This document shows positions 6,784 through 15,645 of a stretch of 64,000 nt of DNA, piece by piece. The stretch is from Acidobacteriota bacterium. Lineage in GTDB: Bacteria; Acidobacteriota; Blastocatellia; RBC074. A program made the position numbers and the translations under genes. Numbering within the stretch: position 1 is the stretch's first letter; each line of letters starts with the position of its first letter. The DNA lies in assembly GCA_016710075.1 (NCBI GenBank), contig JADJLO010000006.1, positions 1-64,000 of the forward strand, given 5' to 3'. Below the pieces are notes generated by a model. That model was not told where the DNA came from. It worked only from the letters and a program-made list of their open reading frames with translations, and did no database searches.

Positions 6784-9257
6784 ATGCCAAGAAGATTACT
6801 GTTCGTGGTCGTCATCGCTTCAATCCTTGCATTATCATTGTTTTCATCGTGTCGTCGTAAAGGTTCGTCTCAAGTCCGCAGCTTCGACAGCATCGCGGAA
6901 CCAATAGAGTCGCCGGGATGGATTACATTCAAAGCCTCGGCGCGGATAAATCCGAAGGCATTGTTCAAAGATTACGCGGAGCTGTTTCAGCTAACCTCGG
7001 GAAACGAAATGAGTATCACTTCCGAGGATGTTGACGATCTGGGAATGACTCACCTCCGCTTTCAACAGCTCTACAAAGGGGTCGAAGTCGAAAATGCTGA
7101 GTTCCGTGTTCGCGCAAAAGAGAATGTGGCCATTTCGGCGAATGGCAAGCTTGAGTATCAATTCGCCCCGCCCACGGAACAACCAGCAGTGACCGAGGAA
7201 CGGGCAATTGAAATTCTTCTGCAGCAACTGCCTGACGTGCGGTTCTATCATGAAGAAGACGTTCTCGCTGACTTAAGACGGGAGCCTGATGCGCGGTACC
7301 GGCCGAAGGGTAAGCTTGTCTTTACTGAACTGCCTGAGAGTAGTCAACGAGTCCTGGCCTGGATGTTTCGCGCCTACACCACGCCGATAGACAGATCGCG
7401 GCGTGTCTACATCGATGCTGCCAGCGGCGCTTTGGTAAAAGAATTGCCACTGCTTCCCAATTGTTTTGGCGGTGGCGGAAACACTACCTTTCGGGGGTTT
7501 CAGCAGTTCAACACATCACGAGTAGATATCCCAAACGCCGGCCAGAACTTCATACTTGAAGACGATTGCCACGGCAATCGCCTCATGATGCTCCGACCGA
7601 ATCTGGTTGCCGGCACACGTGACGTCTTCGATGCCGATAACAACTGGAACGACTCAGATATCTCGGCGGTGATGTCCTTCTACGGGCTCGGCATAGCCTA
7701 TGACTACTACTCACTGCAGCACGGCCGGCAAAGCTGGACCGGAGGCAACCGCGATATGGGGATCATCAACGATCCGGCAGAGCCCCACGCTCGTGGCGGC
7801 AGTGGCGTTATCTGGTGCGGCTCGGGCCCAACTAATAGTCCCAACGACGACTTCAATACGGTAGACATTATTGGACATGAGTTTACTCACAGCGTCATCG
7901 AGGCAACCTCAAAGCTGGGCAGTGATGTTACGAAAGAGAGTTCCGCTTTGAACGAATCTTTCAGTGATATTTTCGGGCAGTTGATTGAGCGCTGGGATGA
8001 GAAGAACGCAAATGCCGAATGGATCATCGGCGATGACAAAGGTTGTGGTGTAGGCGCTACCTGTCGCGATCTGATGAACCCGAAGAACTTTGGTCATCCA
8101 GACACTTACAAAGGCATTAATTGGCAGAGTCCTCCAATGGTTGTCGATCCGCACGTCAATGGCGGGGTACAAAATCGCTGGTTCGCGCTTCTCACTGATG
8201 GTGGAACGGGAACGAATGTCGAATCGAAGGCCCCTTTCGATATCCAGAAACTCGAGATCAATAGAACCAGCCGAATTGCGTATCGCACTATGGCTTATTA
8301 TCTGACCGCCGATTCGACTTATGTTGACGCGCGCAACGGTTCGATTCAGGCTGCACGTGATTTATTCGGCGTCAACTCGGTCTCCGAGAATCAGGTCATC
8401 AAAGCATGGTGCGCCGTTGGGCTCTGCCCGTTTTCGATGCCCAATCAGGCGGATGTTTTTGATCGTCCGGGCGGTAATCCGAACGCAGCCTCGCCGAATA
8501 ACAACAGCCGCTGTCAAGGTTGGCGGAGCGGCCCAAATCCGTTGGTCGACGGACGAGCACCCACGTTTGAAGGTACCGGCCCTTAACATTTTCCCTACCA
8601 ACGATGTGGACTATTTCCGCATTAGTTTCCCCGAGGTAGATTCACTTGGAACGCTTTGTTTCGTTCCGGGTTTCGCCTTCAACTTCGGGCGAGAGGTAAA
8701 CGCCAGAATTCTGATCAACGGAGCTGTCAGGAAAACTTTCAAACAAGTTTCTGACTTCAAAATTACGCTGAGCGAGGCGAATGTGGATGACTTCGTGCTC
8801 GAGGTTACTGCGCCGTTTCCGGGGCAAGTGGTTGAATACAGCCTGTCGATCAGTTTTTTCCTGCGGGCGGACGCCAGTTGTCTACCGAATGAGCCGCCAG
8901 CCAGGTGGAAAAAGATTCGTGACTGTATCGCGTGTGACCTTGACGTACTTTCCGGAATCAATCGTGTGATTCTTGAGCCCGATTACCGTCAGCCCGAAGG
9001 AGTAGCAGCGAAGGATCACTACTTCTTCTGGGGCGGCAAAGGTGTGTTGAACATTCCAATTGTCATCAAGCAGGGCAATAGTCTAACTGTTGACCTGGTA
9101 GACGACGCTGGAAGAACCGTAACATCAGTTGCGCGTGATTCTGCGACAAATGCCATCTTTGAAAAAGCCAGGGCTCCCCGCAGGCGTTTATTCGCTTCGG
9201 TTCAGAGGATTTGGAAATGGGACTCAAATTGACGTAAAAGCACCTGTTGCGCCCTGA
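6784..9257 (+). CDS. M4 (thermolysin-type) metallopeptidase, C-terminal region in shifted frames
   Basis: ATG 6784 follows GGAGG and opens a lipoprotein-like signal (SLFSSC). Residues about 35-220 are a propeptide. The catalytic domain has HEFTH (near 367), the second zinc ligand in NESFSD, and a terminal PPC-like extension. The first frame stops at 8586. The extension continues in frame +2 from about 8580 (FPTNDVDYFRISFPE) and then, near 9165, in the third frame (LPAGVYSLRFRGFGNG) to TGA 9257. Two frameshifts therefore interrupt the extension, while the peptidase core is intact in the first frame. It is an extracellular neutral protease; sequencing error is a real possibility for the shifts. 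Confidence 0.85.
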
Positions 9258-9489
9258 TGCAAGGAGATGCCGAGGGTATTTCATCAGAGATCCGGGCGAA
9301 ATGACCGCTATTTTCCGGCATCAACCATTCCCGAAATCGGAAATGGTTGATGCCGTTGCTTCAAATATTGCATTTTGGAAATCATTGATTCGTTTGATGG
9401 GCGGGTTGTTCGAGAGTCCTGAGCCTGGAAAGTTGGATCCCCAACCAGGATAAGGGAACAGAAGGTCTGAGGAGAACGTTTGGCCTGAT

Positions 9490-9698
9490 ATGAATATTGC
9501 ACATGCCGAAGAATTGACATCTCAAAAGTCGCTCCGGCTGTGGCCCGGGGTGATTGCCGTGGTGCTTCAGTGGCTGGTCTGGCTTGTCGTCCCCATGATC
9601 ATATCCGGCGCCGTTCCCTACGGAGTGATTGGTGGAATCGTCGGGGACTGGTGATTATCGTGTGGTGGCTGTTCTTCAGCCGAGTGCCTTGGCTATAA
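9490..9698 (+). pseudogene. N-terminal fragment of a membrane-anchored PQQ-like protein
   Basis: Two frames give MNIAHAEELTSQ, then LRLWPGVIAVVLQWLVWLVV, then, after a one-base shift near 9647, LVIIVWWLFFSRVPWL and a stop at 9696. The string of hydrophobic segments resembles, from memory, the N-terminal membrane part of acidobacterial PQQ/BamB-like propeller proteins. Nothing of the propeller follows, so this is a truncated remnant. It may be related in origin to the propeller gene at the left edge. Confidence 0.5.
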
Positions 9699-9880
9699 AC
9701 CCTTGGCGTTCTTGGCGATGAAAAATACCTTTATTTCCACGAAATCCGGCTGGTTGGGTAAGAACTTTCCGCTACGAAGTCCCGTTAGCAGGGCTGAGCA
9801 GTTACAAATATTTTGAAGGGCAGGGGACGCACCGCAATCAGCATGTCCCCCTTGAGCTTTGATGTTTGATCTTGGTGTTT

Positions 9881-10398
9881 ATGCGCATTGCAATCCTCGG
9901 AAACTCAGGCTCTGGTAAGTCGACACTGGCACGCTGGTTCGCCGCTCGAAGTGGCGCCACGCTTCTGGACCTGGATACTGTCGCCTGGGAGCCCGGGCAG
10001 ATTGCAGTTCCTCGTGCGGCACAAGATGCGGAAGCCGAAGTCGTCTCGTTCTGCCTGAAGCATCCGGATTGGGTCATCGAGGATGCTATGCGCACCTTAT
10101 CGCTGCGACCTTTGCGTTTGAGCCTCATCTTCTGTTCCTGAATCCGGGAGAAGCTCAATGCCTCGCAAACTGTCGCGCTCGACCCTGGGAACCCCACAAG
10201 TACAAGAACAGGGAAGAACAGGAAGAGCGTTTGTCCTTCCTGCTTGATTGGGTCGGTCATTACTACATCCGTGAAGGCAATATGTCGCTGATCGGTCACA
10301 CCGCCTGCTTTGCCGGCTACCGGGGGCCGAAGATCGAACTGCGGGCAACGCCTGATCTCGCCAAACCGTCAGACGAGTTGCTTTCGTGGGCAAACTGA
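9881..10398 (+). CDS. P-loop nucleoside/shikimate kinase-like protein, frameshifted
   Basis: Starts MRIAILGNSGSGKSTLARWF with a perfect Walker A (GNSGSGKS, residues 7-14). The frame continues to about 10083 (HPDWVIE) and then needs one extra base to go on as GCYAHLIAATFAFEPHLLFL to the stop at 10398. One G appears lost in the run GAGGAT. Joined, it is about 170 residues, the usual size of this adenylate-kinase-like family. The reaction is presumably phosphoryl transfer from ATP, substrate unknown. Confidence 0.75.
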
Positions 10399-10465
10399 GT
10401 TCAAACTCTGCGCTCGAGGCGAGCTTCGCTTTTTCTCGCCTATTCGTTATTGTCTGGAGCAATTT

Positions 10466-10768
10466 ATGATCATCGTACTCGGAAGCGTTATCATCCTTGA
10501 AGGCAAGGTTTCTGAAGCACTGGCTCTGAGCCGTGAACATGTCAACCGGTCGCGTCTGGAGCCAGGCTGCATCGAACATGGCGTATCCATTGACGACGAG
10601 ACGCCAAATCGACTGGTCTTCGTCGAGCGCTGGACTGGCATGGATGCGCTCAAGGCACACTTCGCAGTACCTGGCTCTCGCAGCTTCATCAAGGCCATTG
10701 CCGCGCTCGCCGGCTCACCGCCTTCAATGTCAATCTACGAAGCCAGCGAGGTGTCTCCCGGCGGTTAG
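10466..10768 (+). CDS. Antibiotic biosynthesis monooxygenase-family protein (quinol monooxygenase-like)
   Basis: 100 residues, typical for the dimeric ferredoxin-like ABM fold. ATG 10466 follows TGTCTGGAGC. Visible features are the N-terminal beta-strand IIVLGSVIIL, the segment SREHVNRSRLEPGCIEHGV with the conserved His and Glu-Pro-Gly-Cys, VFVERW, and the final strand SIYEASEV. Members oxidise quinols or act as heme-related or unknown small enzymes without cofactor. It is separated by 67 bp from the kinase-like gene and may be cotranscribed. Confidence 0.85.
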   Translation: MIIVLGSVIILEGKVSEALALSREHVNRSRLEPGCIEHGVSIDDETPNRLVFVERWTGMDALKAHFAVPGSRSFIKAIAALAGSPPSMSIYEASEVSPGG

Positions 10769-11193
10769 CATACGGCCTGATTACATGTTGACCCGAAACA
10801 GTCTGCCAACTTCAGGCGAGTGGAGTTTGCTCAACTGGCGAATTGAATTTAGAGCCTGTTTCCCTGTTTTATTGATATTTTGGAATGGTCGAAATACGAG
10901 CGGGAGCGCAGGCGTCCCGCCTGCGTCAATTCGATTAACGCAAATCTGATATCAATGTGCAGATATTTCAAGACAAGCAGGCGGGACGCCTGCGCTCCCG
11001 CTCGTATTTTGATTCTGTAATTTCTGACAATCTAACAAAGGATGAATTAGCCAACAGAATCAGTAACCTATTTTGAGGTATCTGCGACGCCGGCCTGAAT
11101 GGAAATATTCATGGCTTCGACTTACCATCTTTCGTAGCTATCCTTCCTGATTTAAGATTTGCAGTAAGGCTGAAATTGGAGTTGGAGAAAGAC
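10769..11193 (+). other. Gene-free stretch with large inverted repeat
   Basis: No supported gene. It contains the 33-bp inverted repeat at 10892-11009 and, at 11011-11018/11054-11061, a looser inverted pair (GATTCTGT/ACAGAATC) that recalls the palindrome after the cupin gene. The last 30 bp hold the ribosome binding site of the DUF1572 gene. Confidence 0.6.
10892..11009. repeat. Perfect 33-bp inverted repeat, arms 10892-10924 and 10977-11009
   Basis: The left arm starts AAATACGAGCGGGAGCGCAG and the right arm ends CTGCGCTCCCGCTCGTATTT, perfectly complementary over 33 bp, with a 52-bp centre. Within each arm the sequence GCAGGCGTCCCGCCTGC is itself palindromic. This is a GC-rich, non-coding mobile or REP-like repeat type. 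Confidence 0.9.
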
Positions 11194-11661
11194 ATGACAG
11201 AAATTTCGCGACTGTTTCTTGACGAATCCAGAAGGTATTTGTGCGTTGTCTACCTCGCGGATATAGAACGAGCGGTAGCTTCTCTTACCGACGAACAGGT
11301 TTGGTGGCGACCAAACGAGGACGCTAACAGCATCGGCAACCTTGTGCTACACCTGACGGGAAATGTGCGTCAGTGGATTGTGGGCGGGGTTGGAAAGCTC
11401 CCGAACGAGCGGCACCGCCAGCAGGAATTCGACCAGCGGCAAGTGATCGCCCGGGTCGAGCTGCTTGCACGGTTGCGCAGAGTCATCGAGGAAGCCGATG
11501 CGGTCCTCTCCGGGCTTGACGAGGCAAACCTGCACGAACACCGGACGATCCAGGGATCTGATCTCACAGTTGCCGGTGCGATCTATCACGTTGTTGAACA
11601 CTTCTCAGGCCATACTGGGCAGATCCTCTGGATTGCAAAATCGATGGTTGGCAGGCTCTGA
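11194..11661 (+). CDS. DinB-like / DUF1572 protein
   Basis: 155 residues, four-helix bundle length. ATG 11194 follows TTGGAGAAAGAC. The three metal-binding histidines expected of the DinB fold are visible in NLVLHLTGN (helix 2) and in YHVVEHFSGHTGQI (C-terminal helix). Family members are thiol transferase or stress-associated proteins, mostly uncharacterised. It is followed 41 bp later by the AlkZ-like gene in the same direction, so cotranscription is possible. Confidence 0.85.
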   Translation: MTEISRLFLDESRRYLCVVYLADIERAVASLTDEQVWWRPNEDANSIGNLVLHLTGNVRQWIVGGVGKLPNERHRQQEFDQRQVIARVELLARLRRVIEEADAVLSGLDEANLHEHRTIQGSDLTVAGAIYHVVEHFSGHTGQILWIAKSMVGRL

Positions 11662-11702
11662 CGGCTTATCGGATTCATTTATCTGAAAGGTCCGGGTGAC
11701 AG

Positions 11703-12917
11703 ATGACGACAACTTCAAAACTGGATGATCCCGATCGGCTCCGCGCCTGGTGGTGGCATCGTCAAGGGCTGGACGGCAGCCTCGCCGGCGCATCCGCAGC
11801 GGATGTGCTGATACGGTCGGGCTGGGCGCGATCTGTTGCAGGCGCCGGGCCTTATTTGACACTCTTCTCGCGCGCGGGCCTGTCGCGTGAAGCGATCGAC
11901 AAAAGCGTCGCGGACTTGACCATACACGAATTACCGAGTGCACGGGGGTGTACCTACGTCATGCCTTCGCAGGATTTTGCTCTCGGACTGTCGGTTGGTG
12001 AATCGTTTGCGGAAGCGCCGCTGCGGGTTGCCCGATCTCTTGGCGTTACGGATGCCGAGATCGAGACACTATGCCAGGCCGTAACGGCGGCGGTCAGCAG
12101 TACGCCAATGGAACCGGATGCGATTCGCGCTGCAACTGGAAAGGCTTCGCGAAGTCTTGGTGAGGCGGGCAAAAAGAAGGGCGTCACCACCACACTGCCG
12201 CTCGCGCTGGGTCTGCTACAGGCTCGCGGCGACATTCGACGCGTACCCGTTAACGGTCGCCTCGATCAGCAGCGGTATGCATACGTTCGATGGGTCCCGA
12301 ATCCCCTTGCAGTACAGCCGTTCGAGCCGGGGAGGGCCCTGACCGAACTTGCGCGCCGGTACTTTCGGTGGATCGGCCCAGCAACCGTCAGGGAGTTCCA
12401 GGCGTTCGCCGGGATTGGCGTCAAGGCGTCGCAGGCCGCCGTGGCGCCCCTTGATCTGCAGGTCATTGCGAATGGTGACGATCGATTGCTGCTGCCGGAA
12501 GATGTCGAGGCTTTTCATTCCTTCCGCCCGCCGACAAAGCCGCAGTACGCGCTCGTGAGCAGTCTCGATACGCTGCTCCTCGCACGCCGTGACATTAGCA
12601 GCATCATCGATACTAAAGACCTTGAACGCCAGGTTCAGGGTGAGCGCGGGCTGCTCAAACTCGGCGCGATCGCCGAGTTGCCGGATCACGCCATTCTCGA
12701 TCGCGGTCGCCTCATCGGGCTCTGGGAGTTCGACACAGAGACCGAGTCGATCGTCTGGGCTACGTTTGGTGAGCGCAATGCAGCATTGGATCGTATCGTC
12801 CGAAAAACCGGGGAGTTCGTGCGCAACGACTTAGGCGATGCCCGCTCTTTCAGCCTCGACACCCCGAAGTCACGCGCATCCCGCATTGCCTGGCTCCGCT
12901 CCCAGAGCACGGCATAG
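11703..12917 (+). CDS. Winged-helix DNA-binding protein, AlkZ/HTH_42 family
   Basis: 404 residues, matching the family's usual 350-410. The start at ATG 11703 lacks a strong ribosome binding site. The sequence shows the tandem winged-helix architecture: the central KKKGVTTTLPLALGLLQARGDIRRV unit (about residues 157-181), ARRYFRWIGPATVREFQAFAG (about 218-238), and the C-terminal beta-rich part with ILDRGRLIGLWEFD. Relatives such as AlkZ/YcaQ excise alkylated or crosslinked bases. I do not see a clear QxQ catalytic motif, so glycosylase activity is uncertain. Confidence 0.75.
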   Translation: MTTTSKLDDPDRLRAWWWHRQGLDGSLAGASAADVLIRSGWARSVAGAGPYLTLFSRAGLSREAIDKSVADLTIHELPSARGCTYVMPSQDFALGLSVGESFAEAPLRVARSLGVTDAEIETLCQAVTAAVSSTPMEPDAIRAATGKASRSLGEAGKKKGVTTTLPLALGLLQARGDIRRVPVNGRLDQQRYAYVRWVPNPLAVQPFEPGRALTELARRYFRWIGPATVREFQAFAGIGVKASQAAVAPLDLQVIANGDDRLLLPEDVEAFHSFRPPTKPQYALVSSLDTLLLARRDISSIIDTKDLERQVQGERGLLKLGAIAELPDHAILDRGRLIGLWEFDTETESIVWATFGERNAALDRIVRKTGEFVRNDLGDARSFSLDTPKSRASRIAWLRSQSTA

Positions 12918-13018
12918 TGCAGTATTCGATCATGCATACCGGGCGCCGCCGATGCATATTGAAGTTCTTACAGAGATAGGGGATTTTCAATATTCATTAT
13001 TATTCTGGAGGTCACTAA

Positions 13019-13312
13019 ATGAATTTTCCAACGATGATGAAACTGCCGAGCGCTTTTCTTCCGGTAGCAATGTCGGCTGCTGCACTCGCCACGGTGCTTG
13101 TTCACATTGCCTTGTTCGGCGTTGCTCGTGAAGCAGATGAGGGGACCGCCGCTCATATCTGGCAGTTACTCATGGCGGCACAGTTGCCAATCGTGGCATT
13201 CTTCGCTTTCAAGTGGTTGCCGCGGATTACTGGTGAGGCGCTGCTGGTGCTGGCTCTCCAGGCCGCTGCCGCGCTCGCAGCTCTTGCACCCGTTTTCTTT
13301 CTTAACCTTTAA
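13019..13312 (+). CDS. Small hypothetical membrane protein
   Basis: 97 residues with three predicted hydrophobic segments (about 12-34, 46-64 and 71-95). ATG 13019 is preceded by CTGGAGGTCACTAA, a good ribosome binding site. I do not recognise a family. It stands 102 bp after the AlkZ-like gene on the same strand. The size and context are like those of the small accessory genes downstream. Confidence 0.65.
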   Translation: MNFPTMMKLPSAFLPVAMSAAALATVLVHIALFGVAREADEGTAAHIWQLLMAAQLPIVAFFAFKWLPRITGEALLVLALQAAAALAALAPVFFLNL

Positions 13313-13441
13313 TATTGAATTAAAAAAAGCCGCGCATCCAGCCATGATTGCATCGGCCATGCAGCCGTAACCATGGCTGGTTGCGTTACAGCCACTGGGA
13401 GATTCGTCTCCATAAGCCTCTCGAAATTGGCTTGAGAATGA

Positions 13442-14443
13442 GTGTTGATCCTTCTACACTCACACACCGCGACCGCGTTGCCCGACGGCCGCGTGTTGGT
13501 GGCGGGTGGGTTCATCGAAAAAGGCTCCTCGAAGGGGGCTGAAGTCTACGAGCCTGGCACGGGGAGGTTCGCCCCGTTGCCACCCATGGTCACGACACGT
13601 CACAGCCATTCGGCCACGCTGCTTCCCGATGGGAAAGTGTTGATTGCCGGCGGTTACGGTGAAGGCTCCATGACGCTGGCTGCGGCGGAGCTGTTCGACC
13701 CTGAGACGAACACCTTCAGCCCGACCGGGTCGCTTCTCGCCGCTCGCGCCGACCACATCTCCATTCCCCTCAAGAACGGTAAGGTGCTGATCGCGGGAGG
13801 CCTGGGGCCGGGCTGGACCTTCCTGGCGAGCGCGGAGGTCTACGATCCCGTGACGGGCCGCTTCTCACCGACGGGAAGCATGACTGTGCCGCGGGAGAGC
13901 CACGCGGCCGTTCGACTTCCGGACGGACGTGTGTTGATCGTTGGCGGGCACAATGGGCAGCGGCGGAGCCTCACGCTGTTGGGCTCGGCAGAGATCTATG
14001 ACCCTGCCACCGGAGCATTTGGTCGTGCGGGTGCGATGCGCATCCCGCGCCACAAGCACGATGCCGTGCTGCTTCCCGTGGGCCAGGTCTTGATTACCGG
14101 CGGCGCCGACGACCGAGACGATCGCGGCGTCTACAACTCCACGGAGCTGTTCGATCCGAAGACCGGGATGTTCGTGGCCGGCCCTGCGATGAAGCTCGGC
14201 CGCTATAAGCACGAAGGCAGCAGCGTCCTGCTCCCGAGCGGTCTTGTGTTGATCTCCGGAGGCGCGCCCCAGGCTGAAACGTACGACGCCGCGAGCCGGA
14301 GCTTCGCACTCGTGCCAGGAGCGCCGCGAATGGCGGGACAGTTTTCTGCGGTCGCATTGCTGCGAGGTGGAGCTGCACTGATTACAGGCGGGTACGGCAA
14401 CGGCACCGGGCCGCGGTCGTCGGCGTGGCTGTACCGCCCGTGA
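13442..14443 (+). CDS. Kelch/galactose-oxidase-like propeller, N-terminus missing
   Basis: Seven repeats of the kelch type, each with a core such as HSATLLPDGKVLIAGG, HAAVRLPDGRVLIVGG or HDAVLLPVGQVLITGG, enough for one seven-bladed propeller. The frame opens at GTG 13442 directly after a stop, with no signal peptide and with the first blade starting abruptly. The sequence just upstream, in another frame, still resembles blade sequence (ATGAGTGTT). The gene has therefore probably lost its 5' end or carries a frameshift there. Function unknown; such propellers are usually secreted. Confidence 0.7.
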   Translation: MLILLHSHTATALPDGRVLVAGGFIEKGSSKGAEVYEPGTGRFAPLPPMVTTRHSHSATLLPDGKVLIAGGYGEGSMTLAAAELFDPETNTFSPTGSLLAARADHISIPLKNGKVLIAGGLGPGWTFLASAEVYDPVTGRFSPTGSMTVPRESHAAVRLPDGRVLIVGGHNGQRRSLTLLGSAEIYDPATGAFGRAGAMRIPRHKHDAVLLPVGQVLITGGADDRDDRGVYNSTELFDPKTGMFVAGPAMKLGRYKHEGSSVLLPSGLVLISGGAPQAETYDAASRSFALVPGAPRMAGQFSAVALLRGGAALITGGYGNGTGPRSSAWLYRP

Positions 14444-14461
14444 GACTCGAACGCCGACAGC

Positions 14462-14555
14462 CGCCCAACGTATTGAGAATTCGTGTGGCGGCTCCCCCGG
14501 GGCGAGAGGTTCGTTTATCGGACTCCGCGCCAGACGAATTCATAATACGTTCGGC
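14462..14555. repeat. About 94-bp imperfect palindromic element, copy A (attC-like ends)
   Basis: The left arm, starting GCCCAACGTATTGAGAATTC, pairs with the right arm, ending GAATTCATAATACGTTCGG. The outer heptamers GCCCAAC and GTTCGGC resemble R''/R' core boxes of an integron attC site. A second, inverted and diverged copy lies at 15441-15527; the shared centre (CTCTCGCCCC and GGGGAGCCGC) shows common origin. It is either a MITE-like palindrome or a cassette recombination site. Confidence 0.65.
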
Positions 14556-14597
14556 GTCACAGAAACGACGATTCATCCACCACCTGAAAGGAATGCC

Positions 14598-14895
14598 ATG
14601 CCCACGATGCCAAGTCGCTCGAAAGACAACCCGTGGAAGCTGAAGACGCCGCCGGGCACTTCGGATTACACGATGCGCCGAGAAGGGGGGGGAGGAGTCG
14701 GCCTCCGGGGGGGGGGGGGGGGGGGGGTGGGGAGGGGGGGGGGGGGGGGGGGGGGAACGGGGGCACGGTGGCTGGTACGGCCTCAAGAAGGGCCTGCGCG
14801 GCCGCTTCGGAGTCTACCTACCTCCGCTCATGGAGGAGCTCGGGCTCTGTGAGCTTGAGCACAACGCCAAGAACAATAGAATGCGCGCCAAGTGA
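14598..14895 (+). pseudogene. Small conserved hypothetical gene disrupted by a poly-G block
   Basis: The N-terminus (MPTMPSRSKDNPWKLKTPPG, after AAAGGA) and the C-terminus (HGGWYGLKKGLRGRFGVYLP ... NNRMRAK) are well-formed halves of what I recall as one small conserved protein family of unknown function, about 130-140 residues. Between them, 14685-14755, lies mostly poly-G, and the two halves are in different frames. The expected middle of about 45 residues is missing. This looks like an assembly or sequencing artefact in an otherwise real gene, though a genuine deletion cannot be excluded. Confidence 0.55.
14685..14755. repeat. Poly-G block (runs of 8, 21 and 22 G)
   Basis: G runs at 14685-14692, 14707-14727 and 14734-14755, broken by a few other bases. 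Nothing else in the window has homopolymers near this length. A two-colour-chemistry dark-base artefact is the simplest explanation. If real, it would form very stable G-quadruplexes. Confidence 0.95.
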
Positions 14896-14910
14896 GCGAT
14901 GTGACGCCGT

Positions 14911-14957
14911 ACAACAGCATGCAGCTAACGGCGCTTCGCGCCGCAACTGATGCTGGG
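14911..14957 (+). other. attC-like site after the poly-G gene
   Basis: CAGCAT-G-CAG (14915-14924) pairs with CTGATGCTG (14947-14955) leaving one unpaired G at 14921, the extrahelical base that marks attC stems. Inside is the hairpin GGCGCTTCGCGCC. The outer boxes GTACAAC and GCTGGGC are degenerate relatives of RYYYAAC/GTTRRRY. It starts 16 bp after a stop codon, where a cassette attC should lie. Confidence 0.55.
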
Positions 14958-15007
14958 CGATTCGGTAACTACGTGCCCCCAAAATATGTGTGCAACCGCG
15001 AGAAAGA

Positions 15008-15403
15008 ATGAAAGATCGATTCTACAAAACGTTGGATGGCTGGAAAGTTTACCTGACAGGGCTTGATGTGTTTCCAACTTTTCGTGGCTGTTTGGAAGGA
15101 ACGCCAGAAGATAACAGCTTGGCTACCCTCAAACGGCTCAAACAAGGAAAGGCTCATCATCCCAACAAAGATTTACCTGTGTTGGGAATGACGCCATCGC
15201 AATTACCGATTCCACCTTACACTTGGGAAGCAGAACTAAATTCCTGGGAATGTCTTCACACCAAAGACGGTGATTATAATTCCCATCTTTTGGTGGTTTG
15301 GTTTACCGACGATCTTGACCATAACATTGATGAATTGACACAGGAAATGGTGGGTCAAATTGTTTGGAAAGATCACGCTAAAGATTACGATTGGCTTCCT
15401 TGA
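15008..15403 (+). CDS. Conserved hypothetical protein, cassette-borne
   Basis: 131 residues. ATG 15008 follows GAGAAAGA. It opens MKDRFYKTLDGWKVYLTGLD and ends with an acidic stretch (DELTQEMV...DHAKDYDWLP). It is rich in Trp, Tyr and charged residues, without signal or membrane segment, so it is probably cytosolic. I recall similar hypothetical proteins but no function. Its base composition is visibly more AT-rich than the kelch gene upstream, which fits recent acquisition. It is bracketed by palindromic elements on both sides. Confidence 0.65.
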   Translation: MKDRFYKTLDGWKVYLTGLDVFPTFRGCLEGTPEDNSLATLKRLKQGKAHHPNKDLPVLGMTPSQLPIPPYTWEAELNSWECLHTKDGDYNSHLLVVWFTDDLDHNIDELTQEMVGQIVWKDHAKDYDWLP

Positions 15404-15440
15404 TGAGGCTTCATTTTTAAAGATTTGTGACTTCCCAAAT

Positions 15441-15527
15441 GTTACCGAACGTATTAAGAATTCGTGTGGCGCGGGATCCGCAAGCAATCCTCTCGCCCCA
15501 GGGGAGCCGCGACACAATTCTGGTAAC
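15441..15527. repeat. About 87-bp palindromic element, copy B, inverted relative to copy A
   Basis: Ends GTTACC and GGTAAC. The arms contain AAGAATTCGTGTGGCGCG and CCGCGACACAATTC. Read in reverse complement, copy A at 14462-14555 matches most of this element, including the centre CTCTCGCCCC. It lies 37 bp after the stop of the preceding gene. Confidence 0.75.
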
Positions 15528-15645
15528 TCCTTGTTCGACCGGAGGCACTGCCGTCTTTCTGATATAACTTTTACGGATGGCGGTACCCCGGTCAACTGGT
15601 TATTCGGTGCCTTCGGCGAATAAGGTCTGCGGATCGGAGTGTGTT

